From assembly GCA_965649545.1 (NCBI GenBank), contig CBFGLF010000028.1, positions 1 to 17,940 of the forward strand: a DNA stretch of 17,940 bases, read 5' to 3'. The translations under genes and the position numbers were made by a program. Origin of the DNA: CABHOJ01 sp965649545. GTDB lineage: Bacteria > Pseudomonadota > Gammaproteobacteria > Burkholderiales > Methylophilaceae. Under the pieces are notes generated by a model. That model was given only the letters and a program-made list of their open reading frames with translations, ran no database searches and had not been told where the DNA came from. Shown one piece after another: positions 1-6,705 of the stretch (positions within the stretch are counted from its first letter, which is position 1; every line of letters begins with the position of its first letter).

Positions 1-161
1 TCAGCACGGTAGTGGCCGTCAGGACCGCGTTGTAGCGTGACGGTGCGATCCTCCCCCAGTACCTCGACCTTGTTCGGGTTGAGCATGCCCTCGGCCAGGA
101 TGTAGATGCCGTAAGCCAACCCCAGCCAGACCGCGATGACGATGAGCGTGTTCTTGGACAT
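1..161 (-). CDS. Retropepsin-like (clan AA) aspartic protease, N-terminal part
   Basis: Only the first 53 codons are in the window; the gene continues past base 1. The protein starts MSKNTLIVIAVWLGLAYGIY, an uncleaved signal anchor or single membrane helix (about residues 4-22). It is followed by a short linker with NPN and then TVTLQRGPDGHYRA. That R-x-x-x-GHY pattern just ahead of the catalytic domain is typical of the small proteobacterial TIGR02281-type aspartic proteases, in which a DTGA active-site motif follows roughly 15 residues later. The catalytic motif lies outside the window, so activity cannot be confirmed. It starts 8 bases after the stop of the phosphomannomutase gene, so it is probably the last visible gene of the iscX operon. 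No strong ribosome binding site is seen, which suggests translational coupling. The family is thought to be membrane-anchored with a periplasmic protease domain; its substrate is unknown. Confidence 0.72.
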   Translation of the reverse strand, partial: MSKNTLIVIAVWLGLAYGIYILAEGMLNPNKVEVLGEDRTVTLQRGPDGHYRA

Positions 162-169
162 GGATACGT

Positions 170-1543
170 TCAGAAAGGCAGTTTGGCTTCAGGTGCGCTT
201 GCCAGGATGACGTCGCGGAATGCAGCCTGGATGCGCTTCAAGGCAATTTCGTTATCGGCCTCGAAGCGTAGCACCACGACGGGCGTCGTGTTGGACGGAC
301 GCATCAGCCCGAAGCCGTCCGGGTACTCGACGCGCAGGCCGTCCACCGTGATCACCTCGGTCGCGCCCGGGAATACGGCCGTCTTCTGTAAATGGGCGAT
401 CAGGGCGTGCGGCTCGCCTTCGCGCATCTGGATATGCTGCTCTGGCGTGCTGGTGCTGTCCGGCAGGGCGTTGAGGATGGCACTGGGATCCGCGCTGCGA
501 CTGAGGATCTCCAGCAGGCGTGCACCGGCATAGAGGCCATCGTCGAAGCCGAACCAGCGTTCCTTGAAGAAGACGTGGCCGCTCATCTCGCCCGCCAGCG
601 CTGAGCCGGTCTCTTTCATCTTGGCCTTGACCAGCGAATGGCCGGTCTTCCACATCAGCGGCTGGCCGCCGCGCGCCTTGATCCAGGGCCCGAGATTACG
701 CGTCGATTTGACATCGTAGATGATGGTGGCGCCGGGTTCGCGTTTCAGTACATCTTCCGCGAACAGCAGCAATTGGCGATCCGGATAGATGATCTGGCCG
801 TCCTTGGTGACGACGCCCAGCCGGTCGCCATCGCCATCGAAGGCCAGACCGATCTCCGCGTCGTCGGTCTTCAGCGTCTGTATAAGGTCGTCCAGATTCT
901 CGGGAACTGACGGATCCGGGTGGTGATTGGGGAAATGGCCATCGACCTCGCAGAACAATTCCTTCACTTCACAGCCGATCGCGGAATAGAGCCGCGCGGC
1001 GAAGGCGCCGGGCACCCCGTTGCCGCAATCGACCGCGATGCGCATGGGCCGTGCGAGCCGGATATCGGAAGCGATGCGGGCGATGTAGGCAGGCGCGATG
1101 TCGTGCGTGCTTTCGGTGCCTTGTCCCTCGCACAGGTCGTTCTGTTCGATGCGTTGCCGTAGACCCTGGATGGTGTCGCCGGAGAGCGTCTCCCCGGCCA
1201 GCACCATCTTCAAGCCATTGTAATCCGGTGGGTTGTGGCTGCCGGTAACCATGACGCCACAGTGGGTGCCAAGATGGTGGGCGGCAAAATACACCATCGG
1301 CGTCGCGACCATCCCCAGTTGGATGACGTGGATGCCGCTCTTGCGGATGCCACGCGACAATGCGGCGGCGAGGGTGGGGCCGGAAAGCCGTCCATCGTAG
1401 CCGACGCAAATCTGGGTCTGTCGTCTGGCGGTCGCTTCGCTGCCGATGGCGTGGCCGATCGCCTCGACGATCTCCGGGGTCAGCGTCTTGTCGACGATGC
1501 CGCGGATGTCATAGGCCTTGAATATCTCTTTTGGTGGTTGCAT
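170..1543 (-). CDS. Phosphomannomutase/phosphoglucomutase (AlgC/ManB type)
   Basis: A complete 457-residue protein, normal for bacterial PMM/PGM. It interconverts mannose-6-P/mannose-1-P and glucose-6-P/glucose-1-P in the cytoplasm, feeding nucleotide sugars for exopolysaccharide and lipopolysaccharide. All four signature sites are visible. The phosphoserine loop TGSHNP (100-105, Ser102) is the catalytic phosphate carrier. DGDGDR (236-241) binds Mg2+. GEMSGH (318-323) recognises the sugar. RPSNTTP (415-421) binds the substrate phosphate. The N-terminus FKAYDIRG is also canonical. Translation starts 18 bases after the yheT-like stop, and the ribosome binding site is weak, so coupling in the iscX-yheT operon is likely. 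It could be named algC or manB, but sequence alone does not choose between these, so no symbol is given. Family assignment is secure. Confidence 0.95.
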   Translation of the reverse strand: MQPPKEIFKAYDIRGIVDKTLTPEIVEAIGHAIGSEATARRQTQICVGYDGRLSGPTLAAALSRGIRKSGIHVIQLGMVATPMVYFAAHHLGTHCGVMVTGSHNPPDYNGLKMVLAGETLSGDTIQGLRQRIEQNDLCEGQGTESTHDIAPAYIARIASDIRLARPMRIAVDCGNGVPGAFAARLYSAIGCEVKELFCEVDGHFPNHHPDPSVPENLDDLIQTLKTDDAEIGLAFDGDGDRLGVVTKDGQIIYPDRQLLLFAEDVLKREPGATIIYDVKSTRNLGPWIKARGGQPLMWKTGHSLVKAKMKETGSALAGEMSGHVFFKERWFGFDDGLYAGARLLEILSRSADPSAILNALPDSTSTPEQHIQMREGEPHALIAHLQKTAVFPGATEVITVDGLRVEYPDGFGLMRPSNTTPVVVLRFEADNEIALKRIQAAFRDVILASAPEAKLPF

Positions 1544-1561
1544 GGCGTTCAGTTGCTCGGT

Positions 1562-2518
1562 TCATTGGTTGGATTGCAGGAAACATAATACGCGTGCCGC
1601 CAGCCAGTCCGGCTGGTTTTTGCCGCTGGCGAAGCCGACATGACCGCCCTCAGCAGGGAATTCGCAAGTCACGCTCGGCGCGATCTCGTCCTCGCCGGGC
1701 AAGTCCTTTTCCGGCAGGAAGGGGTCGTTGCGCGCATTGATCAGCAAGGTCGGGATCTGGATCGCACGCAGGTAGGGTCGGCTATTCGACTTCTCCCAGT
1801 AATCGTCGGCATCCGCGAAGCCATGTAATGGGGCGGTGAAGAGGCCGTCGTAGTACCAGAGGTTATCGACCTTTGCGATGGCGGCTGCATCTAATGGCAA
1901 TCGATGCTGTGCGATCATGGCCAGGGCTTTGGGCTTCAGGGTCTTGAGGAAGAGGCGCGCATAGAGCTTGTTGAAGCCGCTACCGAGGACATGGCCGGTG
2001 CTGGGCAATGCCAGTGGGGCAGAGATGGCGACGGCGCCTACGACGATGGCGTTCGCTGCCTGGCCTTGTTCGCCCAGCCATTTCAACAAGGCATTGCCGC
2101 CCAGTGAGACGCCGACGACATGCATGCTGCCGGTCGTAGAGGCCTTGAGCCTTCGCAGGATCCAGTCGATCTCGGCCGAATCGCCGCAATGGTAGCCACG
2201 CGGTAGTAGATTCGGGCTACCGCCACAGCCACGGAAATGTACGACCACCCCGCGCCAGCCGATCGAGCGCAAGGCGTGCATGAGCCGCAAGGCATAGTGC
2301 GAACGTGAGTTGCCTTCCAGCCCGTGGAACAGCACGACCAGCGGTTGTGTCGTGTCGGCATCGCCGGCAAGCCAGTCGAGCTCGATCTGGTCGCCATCCG
2401 GCGCATCCCAGGATTCCCGGCGATACGTGACTTCAGGCAGTGGCATCCACGCGGCAGGGTAGATGGTCTGCCAATGGCGGCCGCGCAACCAGAAGGGCGG
2501 TCGATAAGGCGCCAGCAT
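1562..2518 (-). CDS. Alpha/beta-fold hydrolase, YheT family
   Basis: A 318-residue protein with the features of the YheT (COG0429) branch of alpha/beta hydrolases. The N-terminal YRPPFWLRGRHWQTIYP block is the family hallmark (a region naming the RxxHxQTIxP motif). HGLEGNSRSHY (65-75) forms the oxyanion region. GVSLGGN (136-142) is the nucleophile elbow with Ser138. Asp265 in NARNDPFLP and His293 in EGGHVGF complete the triad. No signal peptide is seen, so it is expected in the cytoplasm. Substrates of bacterial YheT proteins are not well defined; an esterase or acyl-hydrolase role is plausible. It begins 6 bases after the iscX stop without a clear ribosome binding site of its own, consistent with co-transcription and coupled translation. 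Confidence 0.9.
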   Translation of the reverse strand: MLAPYRPPFWLRGRHWQTIYPAAWMPLPEVTYRRESWDAPDGDQIELDWLAGDADTTQPLVVLFHGLEGNSRSHYALRLMHALRSIGWRGVVVHFRGCGGSPNLLPRGYHCGDSAEIDWILRRLKASTTGSMHVVGVSLGGNALLKWLGEQGQAANAIVVGAVAISAPLALPSTGHVLGSGFNKLYARLFLKTLKPKALAMIAQHRLPLDAAAIAKVDNLWYYDGLFTAPLHGFADADDYWEKSNSRPYLRAIQIPTLLINARNDPFLPEKDLPGEDEIAPSVTCEFPAEGGHVGFASGKNQPDWLAARVLCFLQSNQ

Positions 2519-2524
2519 GAATGC

Positions 2525-2719
2525 CTAGTCGGCTTCGTCGATCCAGGCTTGCTGGATCGCTTCCAGGACCTTCTCGCCGCCGCGGCTATGATCGTCGTCG
2601 AAGCCTTCCAGGCTGACGATGTAATTATGCAGGTCGACGAAGCGGATGGTCTTGGGGTCGACATCCGGGTGTTGGTCGTAGAGCGCTTCAGCGATGGTTT
2701 GTACGTCTTTCCATTTCAT
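2525..2719 (-). CDS. iscX: IscX (YfhJ), iron-sulfur cluster assembly adaptor
   Basis: A 64-residue acidic protein matching IscX along its length. It has the N-terminal MKWKDVQTIAEALYD block, then PDVDPKTIRFVDLHNYI, then the FDDD stretch, and it ends in AIQQAWIDEAD. E. coli IscX is 66 residues. IscX binds the cysteine desulfurase IscS and ferrous iron, modulating sulfur transfer in the ISC machinery in the cytoplasm. The start is supported by AAAGGA about 10 bases upstream of the ATG. Elsewhere iscX often lies at the end of the isc operon (after hscA and fdx). Here it leads a different operon (hydrolase, sugar mutase, protease), with its own promoter about 85 bases upstream. No other isc gene is in the window. 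Confidence 0.93.
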   Translation of the reverse strand: MKWKDVQTIAEALYDQHPDVDPKTIRFVDLHNYIVSLEGFDDDHSRGGEKVLEAIQQAWIDEAD

Positions 2720-2765
2720 GTGTGGGGTCCTTTAGCGAATTGGAATGCGGTCAGGGTTACTGTGT

Positions 2766-2790
2766 TTGCCTAGCCAAACAGCCTAGGCAA
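2766..2790 (-). promoter_or_regulatory. Inverted repeat in the iscX leader
   Basis: Two perfect 8-base arms (TTGCCTAG at 2766-2773 and CTAGGCAA at 2783-2790) flank a 9-base loop. If the iscX transcript starts near 2797, this forms a stem-loop at its very 5' end. It has no T-run, so it is not a terminator. It could stabilise the mRNA or be an operator; it does not resemble the IscR type 1 site as I remember it. Confidence 0.4.
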
Positions 2791-2803
2791 GGAGATGTGT
2801 GGA

Positions 2804-2809
2804 ATTATA
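2804..2809 (-). promoter_or_regulatory. Probable -10 element of the iscX operon promoter
   Basis: On the minus strand this hexamer reads TATAAT, a perfect sigma-70 -10 box, embedded in GCGCGCTATAATTCC. It lies 85 bases upstream of the iscX ATG. No good -35 match lies at 16-18 bases; the best TTGCCC is 22 bases away. Predicted transcripts would begin near 2797, just before the hairpin at 2766-2790. Confidence 0.55.
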
Positions 2810-2835
2810 GCGCGCATGAAACGCTGACGATGGGC

Positions 2836-2877
2836 AAAAAAATCCCGCCATCATTGGGATTGGGATGTGATGGCGGG
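2836..2877 (-). terminator. Strong Rho-independent terminator on the minus strand, without an upstream gene
   Basis: A perfect 10-bp stem (CCCGCCATCA at 2844-2853, TGATGGCGGG at 2868-2877) encloses a 14-base loop. Read on the minus strand it is followed by A and then seven T residues (plus-strand A-run 2836-2842). This is a textbook intrinsic terminator for minus-strand transcription. On the plus strand no T-run follows. No minus-strand gene exists upstream, because glyA is on the plus strand. It sits just upstream of the iscX -10 box, so it may insulate that promoter or end a small RNA. Confidence 0.85.
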
Positions 2878-3003
2878 GTGAAGGAGAGCGATTGGAGATA
2901 AGCGCTTCGCTGTTCCAGTACGCAAAGTGCGTGCCTGAAAATAAGTTCAATTAAATCAGTTGCTTGAAAATTTATCCGGATGGATGCAGACGATAACCAC
3001 CAC

Positions 3004-3029
3004 CCGATTGGTTGTTAACAGCCAATCGG
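3004..3029. repeat. 26-bp near-perfect palindrome upstream of glyA
   Basis: Arms CCGATTGG (3004-3011) and CCAATCGG (3022-3029) enclose the self-complementary TGTTAACA (3013-3020), with one T/G mismatched pair between. The two-fold symmetry looks like an operator for a dimeric regulator, or a cruciform or hairpin. No T-run follows on the plus strand. It lies 116 bases upstream of the glyA start and about 75 bases upstream of the presumed -10. Confidence 0.55.
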
Positions 3030-3103
3030 TCGACGATTCAGGCTGACAGACGTGGGATGCCATTGAACTTGCATGCGTTGCAGGCGCTCGAAATAGCCGA
3101 ACA

Positions 3104-3112
3104 TGATAAAAT
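3104..3112 (+). promoter_or_regulatory. Possible extended -10 promoter of glyA
   Basis: The sequence TGATAAAAT has the extended TG motif one base before a TAAAAT -10 hexamer (3107-3112). There is no good -35 box at 17 bases; a TTGCAG at 3078-3083 is 23 bases away. A second candidate, TATTAT at 3115-3120, overlaps. The leader to the glyA ATG would be about 27 bases. Confidence 0.35.
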
Positions 3113-3145
3113 CGTATTATTTTTCGGCTCCTGGATATTCATAAG

Positions 3146-4393
3146 ATGTTTAGCACAGCAAAAACCCTTAGCGTCGTCGACCCAGAACTCTGGCAACATG
3201 TAGAAAGCGAGCGTCATCGTCAGGACGAGCATATCGAACTGATCGCCTCCGAGAACTACACCAGCCCTGCCGTCATGCAGGCACAAGGCTCGCAGCTCAC
3301 CAACAAGTATGCCGAGGGATATCCCGGCAAGCGCTTCTATGGCGGTTGTGAATTCGTCGACCAGGTCGAACAGATCGCTATCGATCGCCTGAAGAAACTC
3401 TACGGTGCCGAATATGCCAACGTGCAACCGCATTCCGGTTCGCAAGCCAACCAGGCCGTGTATTTCGCCATCCTCAAGCCGGGCGATACCGTCATGGGCA
3501 TGAACCTTGGCCACGGTGGTCACCTGACCCACGGCTCTCCGGCCAACCTCTCCGGCAAGCTGTTCAATATCGTCGCCTACGGCCTCAACCAGAACGAAGA
3601 GATCGACTACGACGAGATGGAGCGTATCGCCATCGAGAACAAGCCCAAGCTGTTGATCGGCGGCGCATCCGCTTACGCCTTGCGTTTCGACTGGGCCCGC
3701 ATGGCCGAGATCGCCAAGAAGGTCGGCGCCTATTTCATGGTCGACATGGCCCACTATTCCGGCCTCATCGCCGGTGGCGTCTACCCGAACCCGGTGCCGC
3801 ATGCCGATTTCGTCACCTCGACCACGCACAAGACCCTGCGCGGCCCACGTGGCGGGATCATCCTTGCCAAGGCAGAGCACGAGAAGATGCTCAACTCCAG
3901 CGTCTTCCCATCCCTGCAGGGCGGGCCGCTCATGCATGTCATCGCCGGCAAGGCCGTCGCGTTCCTTGAGGCCTCGCAGCCCGAGTTCAAGGCTTATCAG
4001 GAACAGGTGTTGAAGAACGCCGCGGCCATGGCGGAAACGCTGGCTTCGCGTGGCTTGCGCATCATCTCCGGCCGCACCGAGTCGCATATGTTCATGGTCG
4101 ACCTGCGTCCCAAGGGATTGACGGGTAAAGCCGCTGACGCGGCATTGGGCCTGGCGCACATCACGGTCAACAAGAACGCTATCCCTAACGATCCGGAGAG
4201 TCCGTTCGTCACTTCCGGTATCCGCATCGGTTCGCCAGCGATCACCACCCGTGGCTTCAAGGAAGAAGAAGCGCGCCAGGTGGCCAACCTGATCGCCGAC
4301 GTACTGGACAATCCGACGGATGAAGCGGTCATCGCTGCCACCAAGCAAAAGGTACACGCGCTGACCAGCCGTTTCCCGGTCTACGGTGCCTGA
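3146..4393 (+). CDS. glyA: Serine hydroxymethyltransferase
   Basis: A complete 415-residue PLP enzyme. It converts serine and tetrahydrofolate to glycine and 5,10-methylene-THF in the cytoplasm, the main one-carbon source. Near-identical family blocks are visible: HIELIASENYTSPAVMQAQG (29-48), KYAEGYPGKRFYGG, NVQPHSGSQAN, HGGHLTHGS and THKTLRGPRGG. The Schiff-base lysine is Lys229, the same number as in E. coli GlyA. GLIAGGVYPNPVPHAD and FVTSGIRIGSPA are also conserved. The start is chosen because the next in-frame residues match family N-termini. Its ribosome binding site is weak, a GGA about 10 bases upstream. The stop overlaps the next ATG by one base (TGATG). It heads a plus-strand operon running to tatD. 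If the organism is a methylotroph, GlyA would also link to C1 assimilation, but that is inference. Confidence 0.98.
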   Translation: MFSTAKTLSVVDPELWQHVESERHRQDEHIELIASENYTSPAVMQAQGSQLTNKYAEGYPGKRFYGGCEFVDQVEQIAIDRLKKLYGAEYANVQPHSGSQANQAVYFAILKPGDTVMGMNLGHGGHLTHGSPANLSGKLFNIVAYGLNQNEEIDYDEMERIAIENKPKLLIGGASAYALRFDWARMAEIAKKVGAYFMVDMAHYSGLIAGGVYPNPVPHADFVTSTTHKTLRGPRGGIILAKAEHEKMLNSSVFPSLQGGPLMHVIAGKAVAFLEASQPEFKAYQEQVLKNAAAMAETLASRGLRIISGRTESHMFMVDLRPKGLTGKAADAALGLAHITVNKNAIPNDPESPFVTSGIRIGSPAITTRGFKEEEARQVANLIADVLDNPTDEAVIAATKQKVHALTSRFPVYGA

Positions 4394-4710
4394 TGACGAC
4401 CTGCCCGGGTTGTGGCGTTGCCCATACCGGTGCGCATCCCGAGATGCCGCTGGCGCAGCTGCCGAACCTGGGTCAGGCCAGCGCTGAGTGGCTGGCGCAA
4501 GCCGGTATCCTGACCGTCGCCGACCTCTCGGCGACGGGTGCCGTCGAGGCGTATCGCAGAGTGGAACAGGCTGGCTTCAAACCCAGCCTCAATCTGCTGT
4601 ATGCACTGGAAGGTGCCCTGCACGACGAGCACTGGCTGGAAACCAAACGCCACCGTAAGCTAGACTTACTCGCCAGACTGCATGCGGCCAAGGAGCAAGT
4701 CCCTATATGA
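4393..4710 (+). CDS. Small protein with TfoX/Sxy C-terminal domain
   Basis: A 105-residue protein. Residues about 21-90 match the TfoX C-terminal domain: LPNLGQASAEWLAQAGILTV, a DLSATGAVEAY stretch, and PSLNLLYALEGAL before a Trp. The TfoX N-terminal domain is absent, so this is a stand-alone C-domain protein and should not be called a competence regulator. The N-terminus has CPGC (Cys4, Cys7) with His11 and His15, which could bind a metal; I cannot confirm that. It overlaps glyA by one base and nrdR by four (ATGA), so it is tightly coupled to both. Function is unknown. The helical domain resembles helix-hairpin-helix nucleic-acid binding folds, so a role in transcription or nucleic-acid binding is possible. 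Confidence 0.8.
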   Translation: MTTCPGCGVAHTGAHPEMPLAQLPNLGQASAEWLAQAGILTVADLSATGAVEAYRRVEQAGFKPSLNLLYALEGALHDEHWLETKRHRKLDLLARLHAAKEQVPI

Positions 4711-5207
4711 AATGTCCATTCTGTGGCGCTGACGATACCCAGGTCATCGATTCCCGCGTCAACGACGAGGGCAACAGCATCCGCCGTCGCAGGCGCTGCG
4801 CGGATTGCGACAAGCGGTTCACCACTTACGAGACCGCCGAGTTGCACCTGCCGCAGGTGGTGAAACAGAACGGCAATCGCGAGGAGTTCGATCGCGACAA
4901 GCTGCGTCTCTCGTTCACCCGTGCGCTGCACAAGCGGCCTGTGCCGACCGAGTACGTCGATCGGGCGATCGAGCATATCGTGCAGAAGATCCTCGGGCAG
5001 GGCGAACGCGAGATCATGGCACGCGACCTCGGCGAGAGCGTGATGCAGGAGCTGCGCCTGATGGACAAGGTGGCTTACATCCGATTCGCTTCGGTCTACC
5101 GCAGCTTCCAGGATGTGGATGATTTCCACGACGCGATCCGCGATCTCGACAAGAGTGGGCGCGAGCGGCCGAAACGTCGCAGCACGGATACCCCGGAAGA
5201 CTCCTGA
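4707..5207 (+). CDS. nrdR: Transcriptional repressor NrdR
   Basis: A 166-residue protein. It has an N-terminal zinc ribbon (Cys3, Cys6, Cys31, Cys34 in MKCPFCGADDT and RRRRCADCDKRFTT) followed by an ATP-cone domain (about 49-139, beginning VVKQNGNREEFDRDKL). NrdR senses dATP/ATP and represses ribonucleotide reductase genes by binding NrdR boxes. E. coli NrdR is 149 residues; the extra C-terminal tail here (about 150-166) is basic then acidic and probably disordered. The ATGA overlap with the upstream gene fixes the start. Placement two genes after glyA and before ribD is a common proteobacterial arrangement. No ribonucleotide reductase gene is in the window. Confidence 0.97.
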   Translation: MKCPFCGADDTQVIDSRVNDEGNSIRRRRRCADCDKRFTTYETAELHLPQVVKQNGNREEFDRDKLRLSFTRALHKRPVPTEYVDRAIEHIVQKILGQGEREIMARDLGESVMQELRLMDKVAYIRFASVYRSFQDVDDFHDAIRDLDKSGRERPKRRSTDTPEDS

Positions 5208-5224
5208 ACCTGGCGAGGGGCCCC

Positions 5225-5602
5225 ATGAAAGCAATCAAGATCCTTTGCGTGGCGCTTTCCCTGATCACCGTGCTGATCACCATCGTCTTCTTTGGCTGGT
5301 GGGCATCCAAGGATTATTGGGTCTTCGGCGATGAGCGCTTTGATCAGGTGAAGTGGATCACCGCCAGCCCGACCGCCGACAAGCGCTGCCACCGGGGCGA
5401 CATGGCCCATGACCTGCGAAGTCGCCTGCTGCTGACGGGGATGCCCCGCCAGTTCGCGCTGGCCATGCTGGGCCGTCCCGATTGGGAAGAGGATCGCCAG
5501 ATCGAGTACGACCTGGGCCACTGCCTGTGGGACACCCACGGTCTGCGCCTCTATTTCAACGCCGAGGATAAACTCATCCAGAGCCGCATCGTCCAACATT
5601 GA
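5225..5602 (+). CDS. Membrane-anchored small protein of unknown function, BamE/SmpA-like pattern
   Basis: A 125-residue protein I do not recognise as a named gene. Residues about 4-26 (KILCVALSLITVLITIVFFG) form one membrane helix, probably a signal anchor with the rest in the periplasm. The C-terminal part has LLLTGMPRQFALAMLGRPD, a Tyr-Asp-Leu-Gly stretch, then LRLYFNAEDKLIQSRIV. That order (helical GM..v...LG.P, then strands ending in F....L..s.i) recalls the small alpha/beta fold of SmpA/OmlA and BamE proteins. Cys55 and Cys100 might form a disulfide. No lipobox is clear. The ATG has a good GAGGGG ribosome binding site, and its stop overlaps the ribD ATG by one base. The fold is inference; the coding call is strong because it fits the operon exactly. 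Confidence 0.78.
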   Translation: MKAIKILCVALSLITVLITIVFFGWWASKDYWVFGDERFDQVKWITASPTADKRCHRGDMAHDLRSRLLLTGMPRQFALAMLGRPDWEEDRQIEYDLGHCLWDTHGLRLYFNAEDKLIQSRIVQH

Positions 5603-6702
5603 TGTCCATGCCACCTTCCCACGAACAAGAGATCGCTTTCATGCGCCTGGCGCTCGCCATGGCTGAGCGTGGCCTTTATACCACCATGCCGAATCCGCGC
5701 GTCGGTTGTGTCATCGTCAGGGATGGCAAGGTGGTCGGAGAGGGCGCGCATCTGCGCGCAGGTGAACATCATGCCGAGGTCGATGCGCTGCGCCAGGCCG
5801 GCGAGCTGGCACGTGGCGCCGATATCTACGTCACGCTCGAGCCTTGCAGCCATTACGGCCGTACGCCGCCCTGCGCCAATGCGCTGATCCAGGCAGGGGT
5901 GAAGCGTGTGGTCGCGGCCATGCAAGACCCCAATCCCGAGGTGGCCGGTAGCGGGCTCAAATTGCTCGAAGCCAGCGGCATCATGGTCGAATCCGGCTTG
6001 CTCGAAACCGAGGCGCGTGCACTCAATCCCGGATTCATCAAGCGCATGAGCCACGGCATGCCCTACGTGCGCAGCAAGATCGCCGCCAGCCTGGATGGAC
6101 GGACTGCCTTGGAGAATGGCGTCAGCCAATGGATCACGGGCGAAGCGGCGCGTGCCGACGTGCAGCACTGGCGCGCGCGGTCATGTGCCATCCTCACCGG
6201 TATCTGCACGGTACAGCTCGACGATCCGCAAATGACGGTGCGTAGCCTGGATATCGGACGCCAACCGCTACGCGTGGTCGCCGATAGCCGACTCAAGATA
6301 TCCCCGCATGCACGCATCCTGGCCGGCGGCAACGTGCTGGTGGCGTATGCCAGCGATCCGGATAGAAAGGCGGATAGCCTACGGGCAGCCGGCATCGAGC
6401 TCTTGCATCTCGCGGATCCCCAGGGTCGCGTCTGCCTCGAGAGCCTGCTGCGCGCGCTAGCCGTGCGCGGTATCAACGAGGTGCTGGTGGAAGCGGGCGA
6501 GGGCCTCAACGGCGCACTGTTGCAATCAGGCCTTATCGACGAATACCTCATCTACCTCGCCCCTGTGCTGATGGGTAGCGCCGCCAAAGGCATGTTCGCC
6601 ATGCCGTCCCTGACTGAGATGAGCCAACGCAAGGCCTTACGCATCCTCGATACGCAGATGGTCGGACCGGACTTGCGGATACGAGCGATCCCCCAGGCTT
6701 GA
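5602..6702 (+). CDS. ribD: Bifunctional riboflavin biosynthesis deaminase/reductase RibD
   Basis: A 366-residue protein, usual for RibD. The N-terminal deaminase domain (about 1-145) carries the zinc site His57-Ala-Glu59 with PCSHYGRTPPC (Cys82, Cys91). The C-terminal domain (about 150-366, from VRSKIAASLDGRTAL, with ITGEAARADVQHWRA and VEAGEGLNGALL) is the NADPH-dependent reductase. Together they turn 2,5-diamino-6-ribosylamino-pyrimidinone 5'-phosphate into the 5-amino-6-ribitylamino-uracil phosphate of riboflavin synthesis, in the cytoplasm. I chose the ATG that overlaps the previous stop (TGATG); a second ATG lies two codons on, and a TTG one codon earlier is unlikely. The usual neighbours ribE, ribBA and ribH do not follow; tatD does, so the rib genes appear split. 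No FMN riboswitch is seen. Confidence 0.96.
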   Translation: MSMPPSHEQEIAFMRLALAMAERGLYTTMPNPRVGCVIVRDGKVVGEGAHLRAGEHHAEVDALRQAGELARGADIYVTLEPCSHYGRTPPCANALIQAGVKRVVAAMQDPNPEVAGSGLKLLEASGIMVESGLLETEARALNPGFIKRMSHGMPYVRSKIAASLDGRTALENGVSQWITGEAARADVQHWRARSCAILTGICTVQLDDPQMTVRSLDIGRQPLRVVADSRLKISPHARILAGGNVLVAYASDPDRKADSLRAAGIELLHLADPQGRVCLESLLRALAVRGINEVLVEAGEGLNGALLQSGLIDEYLIYLAPVLMGSAAKGMFAMPSLTEMSQRKALRILDTQMVGPDLRIRAIPQA

Positions 6703-6705
6703 CCC

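Larger units (their letters stand above)
2720..3145. other. Intergenic region between divergent iscX and glyA
   Basis: This 426-base stretch has no convincing coding region on either strand; the longest minus-strand ATG frame I read near 3060 is only about 19 codons. It contains, in order, the iscX leader hairpin, the iscX -10 box, the minus-strand terminator, an imperfect short hairpin around GTACGCA/TGCGTGC (about 2919-2935), a 26-bp near-palindrome and the glyA promoter region. Its central part (about 2935-2980) is more AT-rich than the genes. Confidence 0.7.

Noticed and set aside
3038..4357. Long minus-strand open frame (439 codons) antisense to glyA
   Set aside because: It is a shadow of glyA: strong codon bias in a high-GC gene removes stops from the antisense frame, and the product has a composition unlike a real protein.
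5500..5610. FMN riboswitch ahead of ribD
   Set aside because: ribD overlaps the preceding gene, leaving no leader, and no RFN-like conserved segments are seen.
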